Shown here in pieces: positions 8,162 to 15,438 of a stretch of 48,917 bases of DNA. Below the pieces are notes generated by a model. It searched no databases. It was not told the origin of the DNA and was given only the letters and a program-made list of their open reading frames with translations. Location of the stretch: positions 1 through 48,917 of the forward strand of contig JACWEP010000008.1 in NCBI GenBank assembly GCA_014653375.1. The letters are read 5' to 3'. The stretch comes from Pelagibacterales bacterium SAG-MED48. Lineage in GTDB: Bacteria > Pseudomonadota > Alphaproteobacteria > Pelagibacterales > Pelagibacteraceae. Positions within the stretch are counted from its first letter, which is position 1. Every line of letters starts with the position of its first letter. A program made the position numbers and the translations under genes.

Positions 8162-9178
8162 ATGATTAAAAAAGATGTATTAATAATTGGAGCAGGACCA
8201 ACAGGTTTATTTTGTGCACATCAATTAGGGATAATTGGTTTAAGCTGTGAAATTGTTGATAACCTTGATAAAGCTGGCGGCCAATGTATTGAACTTTATC
8301 CAGATAAACCAATTTATGATATACCAGCTGTTCCAGAATGCACTGGTGAGGAGTTAACAACTAATTTATTAAAACAAATAAAACCTTTTAACATTAAATT
8401 TCATTTAAATGAAAGAGTTGAAGATTTAAAAAAAGTTGAAGGTAGATGGCATGTTAGAACAAGTGGAAAACAAGAATTTGATGTAGCAAGTATTGTAATT
8501 GCTGGTGGCGTTGGCTCATTTGAGCCTAGAAAATTTCCTTTAAAGGAGTGTGAAAAATTTGAGGGAAGTTCAATATTTTATTCAATTAAAGACAAAACAG
8601 TTTTTAAAGATAAGATAATTTCAATATTTGGCGGAGGAGACTCAGCACTAGATTGGGCAATTGAGCTCTCAAACACATCAAAAGTAAACTTAATTCATAG
8701 ACGGGATGGCTTTAGTGGAGCAGAGTCTAGTGTTCAAAAAGTTAAAGAACTAAACGATCAAGGAAAAATTAATTTATATACAAAATACCAAATAGACTCA
8801 GTCTCTGGAGTCAGTAATATTCAATCAGTTAAAATTAAGCATGATGATGGGGAAACTAAAGAGTTTAAAACAGATTATATCCTTGGTTTTTTTGGGTTAA
8901 TTATGCAATTAGGTCCAATTCTAGATTGGGGTTTAAATATTAATAAAAAAGCTATTGAAGTGAATACAAAAAATTTTGAAACTAACATTGATGGAATTTT
9001 TGCAATCGGTGACATTTGCACTTATCCAGGTAAACTAAAATTAATTTTATCAGGTTTTCATGAGGGAGCTTTGGCTGCTAGAGGGTGTTTTAAATATGCA
9101 AAACCGGATGAAAAGCTTAGGTTCGAGTTTACAACCACATCAAAAGCGGCACAAGAAAGACTTGGCGTTAAAAAGTGA
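8162..9178 (+). CDS. Ferredoxin--NADP(+) reductase, thioredoxin-reductase-like (FNR2 type)
   Basis: This 338-residue flavoprotein has an N-terminal FAD motif IIGAGPTGLF (about 8-17), a second nucleotide-binding motif FGGGDSALDW in the middle and the C-terminal FAD contact FAIGDICTYPGK. It lacks the CxxC redox pair of true thioredoxin reductases. That matches the FNR2 group which reduces ferredoxin with NADPH. Its start abuts the ferredoxin stop, and its own stop overlaps the GTG of the next gene, so the three are translationally coupled. It probably serves the adjacent [2Fe-2S] ferredoxin. Confidence 0.88.
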   Translation: MIKKDVLIIGAGPTGLFCAHQLGIIGLSCEIVDNLDKAGGQCIELYPDKPIYDIPAVPECTGEELTTNLLKQIKPFNIKFHLNERVEDLKKVEGRWHVRTSGKQEFDVASIVIAGGVGSFEPRKFPLKECEKFEGSSIFYSIKDKTVFKDKIISIFGGGDSALDWAIELSNTSKVNLIHRRDGFSGAESSVQKVKELNDQGKINLYTKYQIDSVSGVSNIQSVKIKHDDGETKEFKTDYILGFFGLIMQLGPILDWGLNINKKAIEVNTKNFETNIDGIFAIGDICTYPGKLKLILSGFHEGALAARGCFKYAKPDEKLRFEFTTTSKAAQERLGVKK

Positions 9179-9801
9179 TAGAACTTTTTACCGCTGATAC
9201 ACCAAATGGTAAAAAAATATCTATTATGCTTGAGGAAATTGGTTACGAGTATAAAGTTACAAAGGTTAATTTAGATGATAGAGACCAGTTCAAACCAGAA
9301 TTTATAAAGATATCTCCTTTTAGCAAAATCCCAGTGATTACTGACCACGATAACAACGAAAGTATTTTTGAGTCAGGGGCAATTCTAATGTATTTGGGAG
9401 AAAAAAGTGGAATGTTTTATGATCATTCAAATAAATTAAAAATTAATCAATGGTTAATGGCTCAAATGGGAACAATTGGACCAATGATTGGTCAACATCA
9501 TCAATTTCATCATTACAATCCTGGTAAAAGTGAATTTGGTGAGGATCGGTATTTTAAAATTACAAAAAGAATTTACCAAGAATTAGATAATAGATTAAAA
9601 GAGTCACAATATTTAGCAGGAGAAAAATATACAATAGCTGATATTGCAACTTGGCCCTGGATTTCAAGACATGAGTGGCATGATATTGGTCTTAAAGATT
9701 ATAAAAATTTATCTAGATGGTATGTTGATATTTCTAAAAGAGAAGGTGTAATAAAAGGATATCAATTTATGAATAAGAAAGATTTGCCTCCTCAACCATA
9801 A
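9175..9801 (+). CDS. Glutathione S-transferase family protein (YfcG/Ure2-like)
   Basis: This 208-residue protein has an N-terminal thioredoxin fold with the TPNG motif (residues 8-11) and ISPFSKIPVI, ESGAILMYL glutathione contacts. A helical C-domain carries YTIADIATWPW. It resembles YfcG/GstB-type proteins, which act more as glutathione-dependent disulfide reductases than classical transferases. The start is a GTG overlapping the reductase stop (GTGA), consistent with translational coupling. Its role in the proteorhodopsin-adjacent cassette is unknown; a thiol-redox function is the simplest reading. Confidence 0.85.
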   Translation: MIELFTADTPNGKKISIMLEEIGYEYKVTKVNLDDRDQFKPEFIKISPFSKIPVITDHDNNESIFESGAILMYLGEKSGMFYDHSNKLKINQWLMAQMGTIGPMIGQHHQFHHYNPGKSEFGEDRYFKITKRIYQELDNRLKESQYLAGEKYTIADIATWPWISRHEWHDIGLKDYKNLSRWYVDISKREGVIKGYQFMNKKDLPPQP

Positions 9802-9802
9802 T

Positions 9803-9898
9803 TTAATTCATCAATTTAAATAGAGAAGTTAAGATGCCGTTTCCTGACAACTCAATAGCCAAAACAATAACAATGATTAATATTAATTTAGTATTCAT
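9803..9898 (-). CDS. Putative 31-residue membrane micro-protein (second of a coupled pair)
   Basis: This short frame encodes Met-Asn-Thr-Lys followed by a strongly hydrophobic run (LILIIVIVLAI) and a small polar tail. It fits one transmembrane helix or a signal-like segment. Its ATG overlaps the TGA of the preceding micro-ORF (ATGA on the minus strand), an arrangement typical of translational coupling. It stops one base after the convergent GST gene. I do not recognise the family. The coupling and the absence of any other content in this 216-base gap are the only support. Confidence 0.4.
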   Translation of the reverse strand: MNTKLILIIVIVLAIELSGNGILTSLFKLMN

Positions 9899-10011
9899 CT
9901 TGTAAATACATATAATAATAGAACTATCCAAATAATAGGATAATAAATATAAATATACTTTTTAGCAAAAAGAAATGAAATTGAATTTTTATTAGATTTA
10001 TTTTTTTTCAT
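9895..10011 (-). CDS. Putative 38-residue membrane micro-protein (first of a coupled pair)
   Basis: This small frame begins seven bases after the stop of the PhyH-family gene on the same strand. It encodes a Lys/Asn-rich N-terminus (MKKNKSNKNS), then one hydrophobic helix rich in Ile, Tyr and Leu (about residues 20-36) and a terminal Arg. The shape is a single-span inner-membrane peptide with its N-terminus inside. It overlaps the next micro-ORF by 4 bases. The family is not recognised. It could be chance in AT-rich DNA, but adjacency to an upstream gene and the coupled downstream frame favour expression. Confidence 0.4.
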   Translation of the reverse strand: MKKNKSNKNSISFLFAKKYIYIYYPIIWIVLLLYVFTR

Positions 10012-10017
10012 TTTTAA

Positions 10018-10845
10018 TTATAGTTGACCTTTTTTAGGAGCACCTTTATAAAAAATTTCTTGAAGATTGTCATTTTCTTTTTTTTTTAATTTGAGGTCAT
10101 TTTTATTCATTAATGATTTAGATCTTCCAATTTTTTCATGAAAGTTGTAACTATCCACTCCTCTTGCTAATTGAACACTATTTTTACCTAAAATTTGTTG
10201 AACATTAGTTCCAATATAGCTTTGAATGACAAAACCTATTCGTCGGTCATCACTTTTATTTAATTCTGAACCATGAACTGTTGTTGGATGGTGTAAAGAC
10301 ATTTGACCTGCTGTTAGCACTAAAGGTGTAGTTTCTTCTTTAGGAACATTCTTTACTGTTTGCCCTCTAGTTAATAAATTTCCTTGATTAAATTTTTGAT
10401 CATGTTCTCTGAGATTATCTTTATGAGAACCTGACCACATTCTCATACAACCGTTATTTTCATTAGAGTCTGTTATTGCAACCCAAGCAGTAACCCAATT
10501 ATGTGGCTCTAAGCCTATATATTTTGCATCCTGATGATAACTTACGAAACCTTTTTCATTAGGATTTTTGATAAAAAGAGTTGTTCCACACACAAGTATA
10601 TCTTCACCAATTAAACTTTGAACAGCATCTAAAATCTTAGGATGATGTGTAACTTCATCTAACAGAGGTGAAATTAAATGAGCATTATACCTTCCTGACT
10701 TATCTAACTCACCAGGCATTTCATTTTCTATCAATTCTATTTCATCTCGAACTTCTTTTGCCTTTTCTTTTGAAAAAATATTTATTGGAGAAACAAATCC
10801 TTCATCTTCATATTGTTTAAGTTGATTTGGTGAAAGATAAGACAT
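10018..10845 (-). CDS. Phytanoyl-CoA dioxygenase (PhyH) family Fe(II)/2-oxoglutarate oxygenase
   Basis: This 275-residue double-stranded beta-helix protein has the iron triad visible as H104-x-D106 in SYHQDAKY and H191 in TTVHGSELN. R202 in DDRRIGF binds 2-oxoglutarate. PhyH relatives hydroxylate diverse small molecules; the substrate is not evident. It is divergent from the MOSC gene with only 19 bases between starts and is followed by two micro-ORFs. The nearby ehu importer made ectoine hydroxylase worth considering, but EctD hallmark motifs are absent, so only the family is called. Confidence 0.85.
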   Translation of the reverse strand: MSYLSPNQLKQYEDEGFVSPINIFSKEKAKEVRDEIELIENEMPGELDKSGRYNAHLISPLLDEVTHHPKILDAVQSLIGEDILVCGTTLFIKNPNEKGFVSYHQDAKYIGLEPHNWVTAWVAITDSNENNGCMRMWSGSHKDNLREHDQKFNQGNLLTRGQTVKNVPKEETTPLVLTAGQMSLHHPTTVHGSELNKSDDRRIGFVIQSYIGTNVQQILGKNSVQLARGVDSYNFHEKIGRSKSLMNKNDLKLKKKENDNLQEIFYKGAPKKGQL

Positions 10846-10864
10846 ATTATTTTAAAAACTTTAT

Positions 10865-11650
10865 ATGAGTGCAACAATTTCTTCAATAAATTACTGTCCA
10901 GTTAAATCTGTTTCATTTCAGACGATTGAAAATTGTGAAATTAAAAAAAATATTGGAATTATTGGAGACAGAGTTTTTGCATTTGCTAAAGACCTAGATT
11001 TAGAACAGGTAAAACTATTTGAAAAAAGCCCAGAAGAAAGAAAAGGTAAATGGAATAAAGTTTTAACTCTTAAAAATTCACCAGTTTTGAATAAATATAA
11101 TTTTGTATTGAAAGATAAAAAACTAACATTTACTTTAAAAGATCATGAGATTTTAACTATAAATATAAACGAGTTAAGTGAGCGAGAAGCACTTTCAACC
11201 AAGATTATAGAATTAGAAAACTCTTTAAAACAACCAATAGTTTTAATGAAAAATAATAAATCTCCATTTTTTGATACATCAATTTCAAACAAAGTAGATT
11301 TTGTTAATTCAGTTTCACTTTTAAATATTCAAAGCATCAATGATTTTCAAAAAAAAATTGAAAAGGAAATCGAGCCATCAATATTTAGAGGAAATATATG
11401 TGTTGATGGAATAGAGCCTTGGAAAGAACGTGAATGGATTGGCAAAATAATCAAAATTAATAATGTTTTTTTTAAAGTAGAAAAAAATATTCCAAGATGT
11501 GTTGCAATTAATTTAAAACCCCAAACTGATGATAATTCTTTTAATTTACTTCAGTCATTAAAAAAAACGTACAATCATTTTGAAATGGGAATTTATTTAA
11601 CTGCTTTAGATGATGGTAACATAAGTATTGGAAACACAATAGATATATGA
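10865..11650 (+). CDS. MOSC-domain protein (mARC-like, molybdenum-cofactor-related)
   Basis: This 261-residue protein has a MOSC N-terminal beta-barrel segment (ISSINYCPVKSV ... GIIGDRVFAF) followed by the MOSC domain. In the latter, FRGNICVDG, the cysteine in IPRCVAINLKP and the terminal ISIGNTIDI are visible. In mARC-type proteins the corresponding cysteine ligates molybdenum, and the enzymes reduce N-hydroxylated compounds. No partner gene for cofactor transfer is adjacent. A bulged inverted repeat at 11654-11677 after the stop could be a weak transcription end. Confidence 0.8.
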   Translation: MSATISSINYCPVKSVSFQTIENCEIKKNIGIIGDRVFAFAKDLDLEQVKLFEKSPEERKGKWNKVLTLKNSPVLNKYNFVLKDKKLTFTLKDHEILTININELSEREALSTKIIELENSLKQPIVLMKNNKSPFFDTSISNKVDFVNSVSLLNIQSINDFQKKIEKEIEPSIFRGNICVDGIEPWKEREWIGKIIKINNVFFKVEKNIPRCVAINLKPQTDDNSFNLLQSLKKTYNHFEMGIYLTALDDGNISIGNTIDI

Positions 11651-11751
11651 GTCAAGATTCAATTATAAGTTGATCTTAATCTTTCTCTTTATTTGCAAGG
11701 AAACTGAATTCTTGTTAACTTATTTGAATAATTAAACAAAGAGGAGAGATA

Positions 11752-12597
11752 ATGAATAAATTAATTAAATCGATTTCAGTTTTTCTTGTAATTCTTTTTA
11801 GTATTTCCTCAGTTAATGCAGCAACATTAACTGATAGATTAAAAGATGGACACAAGCTAAGACTAGGTTTTGGAACTGCAGTGCCATGGGCTTATGCTGG
11901 TGATAATGGTGAAGCATTAGGCTTTGTTAACATGATTGCTTTAACAGTTCTTGAAGAAATGGGAATTACTGAGCATGAAACTAAAGTATTTGAATGGTCA
12001 GGATTAATTCCAGGAATTAATGCTAATAGATCAGATATGATCACTGGGGGTATGTATATTTTAAAAAGTAGATGTGCCAATATCAATTTCTCAGACCCAA
12101 TTGGTCTTTTTGGTGATGCAATGTTAGTGCCTAAGGGAAATCCAAAAGGTATCAATAATTATGAGGATGTTATTCGAACTGGTGCAAAACTTGTAACAGG
12201 TGCTGGTTTCAACACAGTTGAAGCTGCTAAGAAATATGGTGTTCCTGATAGTCAAATGATGTTAGTTGAAGGTGAAGTTGGAATTCTAGCTGCTATGAAA
12301 GCTGGAAGAGCTGATGTTGCTGTTCAAACTTTCTTTGGTGCAAAAGAACATGAAGAAAAAACAGGTGGTGCATTTGAAGTAACTGATCCTAAATTAATGC
12401 CTAAAGAAACTCTAAACGTTGTTGGTATTGGTTTTAGAAAAACTGACACAGAGTTTAGAGATAACTTTAATGCTGCATTAGCAAAAGTTTTAGCAAACCC
12501 AGGAAAAATGTTGGAAAGAGCTGGTAAGTATGGCTATGATAAAGCTCAATTACCTCCTGCTGACATGACTACAGAGTGGGCTTGTTCAACTAAATAA
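11752..12597 (+). CDS. ehuB: ABC transporter periplasmic solute-binding protein (EhuB-like)
   Basis: This 281-residue family-3 binding protein has a signal peptide ending near residue 23 (SSVNA). The ligand-binding fold includes WAYAGDNGEALGFVNMIA, ITGGMYILKSRCANINFSDPI and GRADVAVQTFFGAKE. It heads an ehuB-ehuC-ehuD-ehuA order, the arrangement of the ectoine/hydroxyectoine importer. Family-3 binding proteins also bind polar amino acids, so the ligand is inferred from gene order and sequence style. A good RBS, GAGGAGAG, precedes the ATG. A strong hairpin follows the gene, which would keep binding protein in excess of the membrane subunits. Confidence 0.75.
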   Translation: MNKLIKSISVFLVILFSISSVNAATLTDRLKDGHKLRLGFGTAVPWAYAGDNGEALGFVNMIALTVLEEMGITEHETKVFEWSGLIPGINANRSDMITGGMYILKSRCANINFSDPIGLFGDAMLVPKGNPKGINNYEDVIRTGAKLVTGAGFNTVEAAKKYGVPDSQMMLVEGEVGILAAMKAGRADVAVQTFFGAKEHEEKTGGAFEVTDPKLMPKETLNVVGIGFRKTDTEFRDNFNAALAKVLANPGKMLERAGKYGYDKAQLPPADMTTEWACSTK

Positions 12598-12616
12598 AAA
12601 TATTAAATTTTGAATT

Positions 12617-12653
12617 AATCAGGCGATAATAAATAGTCGCCTGATTTTTTTTT
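12617..12653 (+). terminator. Intra-operon hairpin terminator/attenuator after ehuB
   Basis: AATCAGGCGA (12617-12626) and TCGCCTGATT (12637-12646) form a perfect 10-bp stem with a 10-base loop, followed by an uninterrupted T tract to 12653. It lies between the binding-protein gene and the permease genes. It probably terminates most transcripts, and readthrough feeds ehuCDA. Confidence 0.9.
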
Positions 12654-12672
12654 AACCATAAAGGTTTTTTGA

Positions 12673-13344
12673 GTGAGCTATTTTGCATTTTTATCAGAAC
12701 ATGGTCCAACCATGCTACTTGGAACGGTCACTACAATTAAAGTGTTAGTATGTTCAACTATTTTGTATGTCATTATTTCATTAATTTTTGGATTGATGCG
12801 TTTATCAAAAAACCCAATTATTCAGGGAACGGCTACAGTTTATATAGAATTTTTTAGAGGAACTTCTTTATTAGTCCAATTATTTTGGTTTTATTATGTG
12901 CTACCTTTTTTTGGCTTAACACTTGAGGCATTTACGGCTGGAGTGGTTGCGATAGGAATGAATTTTGGGGCTTATGGAGCAGAAATAGTAAGAGGCGGTG
13001 TTTTAGCAGTTCCAAAGGGACAATGGGAAGGAGCTTTTGCTCTTAACTTTACACCTGCTAAAAGGATGAGAAAAATAATCATCCCTCAAATATTTCCAAT
13101 AATATTGCCACCAGCTGCAAACTTAACAGTAGAACTTTTAAAAGCTACAGCGCTTGTTGCTCTTGTAACTGTTGTAGATTTAACATTTGAAGCAAAACAA
13201 ATTAATGCAATCACTTGGCTTTCAGCCCAATGTTTTGGAACTGCACTTTTAATTTATTATATTATTTCAAGATTTTTTCTTGTTCCATTCTTAAGATGGT
13301 TAGAGGTTATCGCTGCAAGAAAAGTCGGAAAGGATAGAATTTAA
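12673..13344 (+). CDS. ehuC: ABC transporter permease (EhuC-like)
   Basis: This 223-residue inner-membrane permease of the polar amino-acid/ectoine class has about five membrane spans. The EAA loop that docks the ATPase is visible as QWEGAFALNFTPAKRMRKIIIPQ. The family marker FFRGTSLLVQLFW occurs near residue 60. Translation appears to start at a GTG (12673), 20 bases after the attenuator's T tract; no in-frame ATG gives a sensible N-terminus. It is immediately followed by the second permease with no gap. Confidence 0.85.
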   Translation: MSYFAFLSEHGPTMLLGTVTTIKVLVCSTILYVIISLIFGLMRLSKNPIIQGTATVYIEFFRGTSLLVQLFWFYYVLPFFGLTLEAFTAGVVAIGMNFGAYGAEIVRGGVLAVPKGQWEGAFALNFTPAKRMRKIIIPQIFPIILPPAANLTVELLKATALVALVTVVDLTFEAKQINAITWLSAQCFGTALLIYYIISRFFLVPFLRWLEVIAARKVGKDRI

Positions 13345-14031
13345 ATGAACGCTGAGTGGAGATGGGATTTTGCAATTGAGATATTACCACAAATGTTGTT
13401 AGCAACTTTAAACACAATATTAGCTGCCGGTATCGGTTATGCTATTGCTGCAGTAGTCGGATTATTGTTTTTATTAGGTCAAAGAACTCCAATTAAAGTA
13501 GTCAATATGATTAATAGAGAGATTGTTGAATTTATCAGATCCACACCTCTACTAATCCAATTATTCTTTGTTTATTTTGTTCTACCTCAATTTGGAATTA
13601 CACTGTCAGCTTGGGTTTGTGGAATGATTACAATTGGTCTTCATTTTGGAACTTATTTATCAGAAGTTTATAGAGGAGCTTTAGAAGGTGTGCCTAAAAC
13701 ACAATGGGAAGCTTGTAGAGCTTTAAATTTTTCAACATTTTATACTTATAGAAAAATAGTTTTGCCCCAAGCTTTTCCAATAGCAATACCAGGCATGGGA
13801 AATTACTTAGTTGGTATCTTTAAAGATACTCCATTACTATCAACTATTGGTGTAGCAGAGTTATTTCATGCAGCAACTGCTGTTGGGGGATATCACTACC
13901 GTTATTTAGAACCATATACTATAGTAGGTTTGATATTTTTAACATTATCAATCCCTGCAGCAATGTGGATTAGAAAAATTGAAAAAAATGTTAATTTAGC
14001 ACAAGGAAAAATAAAAAAAGAACAGCTTTAG
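13345..14031 (+). CDS. ehuD: ABC transporter permease (EhuD-like)
   Basis: This 228-residue second permease subunit shows [19 protein letters not shown] and the EAA loop [24 protein letters not shown]. Hydrophobic segments fit five spans. The opening [18 protein letters not shown] resembles EhuD more than HisM/GlnP. The start codon follows the ehuC stop directly and the stop is one base before the ATPase start, so the three membrane/ATPase genes are tightly coupled. Confidence 0.85.
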   Translation: MNAEWRWDFAIEILPQMLLATLNTILAAGIGYAIAAVVGLLFLLGQRTPIKVVNMINREIVEFIRSTPLLIQLFFVYFVLPQFGITLSAWVCGMITIGLHFGTYLSEVYRGALEGVPKTQWEACRALNFSTFYTYRKIVLPQAFPIAIPGMGNYLVGIFKDTPLLSTIGVAELFHAATAVGGYHYRYLEPYTIVGLIFLTLSIPAAMWIRKIEKNVNLAQGKIKKEQL

Positions 14032-14032
14032 T

Positions 14033-14821
14033 ATGGAAAAAAACTCATCAGATATCATAGTTAATTTTTCAGATGTAACAAAACAATATGGAGATTTAGT
14101 TGTTTTAGATAAATTAAATCTAGAAATTAAAAAAAATGAAATGGTATCTATAATTGGACCATCTGGATCAGGGAAAACGACAGTTTTAAGAGTATTGATG
14201 ACTTTAGAAAAAATAAACCAAGGTGTAATCCATTTAGATGGTGAACCTCTAACTCATATGGACTCGGATGGTAAATTAGTTGAGGCTAGTGAAAAATATT
14301 TAAGGGAAAGAAGATCAAAAATTGGAATGGTATTTCAACAATTTAATCTATTTCCTCATATGACAGCTTTGCAAAACTGTATAGAGGCACCTATCGAAGT
14401 TTTGGGCATGAAAAAAGATGAAGCAGAACAAAGAGCCCTAGATTTATTAGAATTAGTTGGTTTAACAGATAAAAAGGATCAGCATCCAAGTAGACTTTCT
14501 GGAGGGCAACAGCAGCGTGTTGCTATTGCTCGTGCTCTTGCAATGAGACCAAAAGTTATGCTACTTGATGAAATTACATCTGCATTAGACCCAGAGGTAG
14601 TAGGTGAAGTATTGAATGTCATTAGATCCTTAAATAAGGAACATAATTTAACAATGATAATGGTTACTCACCAGATGGGTTTTGCTAGAGAGATATCAGA
14701 TAGAGTTTGTTTTTTTAATGAAGGTAAAATTTTTGAACAAGGTCCACCAGAAAAATTATTTGATGATCCACAAAATGAGAGAACTAAACAATTTTTACAC
14801 GCAGTACTTGACGCTAACTAA
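14033..14821 (+). CDS. ehuA: ABC transporter ATP-binding protein (EhuA-like)
   Basis: This 262-residue ATPase has Walker [10 protein letters not shown] (42-50), Q-loop FQQFNLFPH (101-109), signature LSGGQQQ (155-161), Walker B VMLLDE (175-180) and the switch histidine in MVTHQMG. The VLRVLMTLE stretch just after Walker A is characteristic of EhuA-type proteins. It energises uptake by the EhuC/EhuD channel. Its stop lies within a 14-bp AT-only palindrome at 14815-14828 followed by T6, a weak terminator candidate facing the convergent dksA gene. Confidence 0.9.
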   Translation: MEKNSSDIIVNFSDVTKQYGDLVVLDKLNLEIKKNEMVSIIGPSGSGKTTVLRVLMTLEKINQGVIHLDGEPLTHMDSDGKLVEASEKYLRERRSKIGMVFQQFNLFPHMTALQNCIEAPIEVLGMKKDEAEQRALDLLELVGLTDKKDQHPSRLSGGQQQRVAIARALAMRPKVMLLDEITSALDPEVVGEVLNVIRSLNKEHNLTMIMVTHQMGFAREISDRVCFFNEGKIFEQGPPEKLFDDPQNERTKQFLHAVLDAN

Positions 14822-14834
14822 TTAGTTATTTTTT
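14815..14834 (+). terminator. Weak AT-only hairpin at the end of ehuA
   Basis: TAACTAATTAGTTA (14815-14828) is a perfect palindrome overlapping the ehuA stop codon and is followed by six T. The stem is short and nearly GC-free, so termination would be inefficient. No stronger candidate exists before the convergent dksA stop. Confidence 0.3.
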
Positions 14835-14835
14835 A

Positions 14836-15360
14836 TCAATCATCCGCATGAACTTTTTCATTTTTTTCATGCTTTTCTTGTGCAGCAATCGTATATTTTG
14901 CAACAGGTCTTGCCATTAATCTTTTTAATCCAATTGGTTCTGCGGTATCTAAACAGTAACCATAAATATCTTCTCTAATTCTTGCCAATGCTTTATCAAT
15001 TTCAGAAATTAATTTAATTTGTCTATTGATAGCTTTCATTTCAACATTTTTATCTGTGTAAGAGCTTGCTTGATCCACAACATCTGCAGAAATACTATTA
15101 TCATCCATACTACCATGATAAAGAGCTTCGTTATTCGCTTTTACCAAATCTTTTTTCCACTCTGTAAGTTTGATCCTAAAGAACACTTTATGTTTTTCAC
15201 ACATATATTTTTCAGTATCTTTGGGTATATAAGTTTTAGAAATTTTTATTGGTACTTTTTTAGCAATAACCTTTGGTTTGCTTACAGCTTTAGCTTTAGG
15301 TTTTGTAACTTTAACTTTTGATTTTGAAACTTTTTTTTTAACTTTAGTAGTCTTTGGCAT
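14836..15360 (-). CDS. dksA: RNA polymerase-binding transcription factor DksA (zinc-cysteine-poor)
   Basis: This 174-residue protein has a lysine-rich extension (about residues 1-44), the coiled-coil region (about 60-130) and the C-terminal DksA globule YGYCLDTAEPIGLKRLMARP. DksA works with ppGpp in the RNA polymerase secondary channel to tune rRNA and amino-acid promoters. Of the four zinc cysteines of E. coli DksA only C136 remains; the others are T139, T157 and A160, as in several alphaproteobacterial DksA proteins. The N-terminal tail of repeated Lys-Pro/Val-Lys is unusual and could contact nucleic acid. The gene is single and convergent with ehuA. Confidence 0.88.
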   Translation of the reverse strand: MPKTTKVKKKVSKSKVKVTKPKAKAVSKPKVIAKKVPIKISKTYIPKDTEKYMCEKHKVFFRIKLTEWKKDLVKANNEALYHGSMDDNSISADVVDQASSYTDKNVEMKAINRQIKLISEIDKALARIREDIYGYCLDTAEPIGLKRLMARPVAKYTIAAQEKHEKNEKVHADD

Positions 15361-15438
15361 AGTATAAAATTGAATTTTCGCAGTATATTCAGCAAATTAG
15401 GGGTGTCAAGCAAGCTGAATTGATATAAATATTTATAA

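Noticed and set aside
10018-10845. Ectoine hydroxylase (EctD) call for the PhyH-family gene near the ehu importer
   Set aside because: The iron triad is generic, EctD hallmark motifs are not seen, and a MOSC gene separates it from the importer on the other strand.
15019-15321. 100-residue plus-strand frame antisense to dksA
   Set aside because: Phe/Ile/Cys-rich composition is what the complement of the Lys-rich dksA gives; the opposite strand has a clear protein family.
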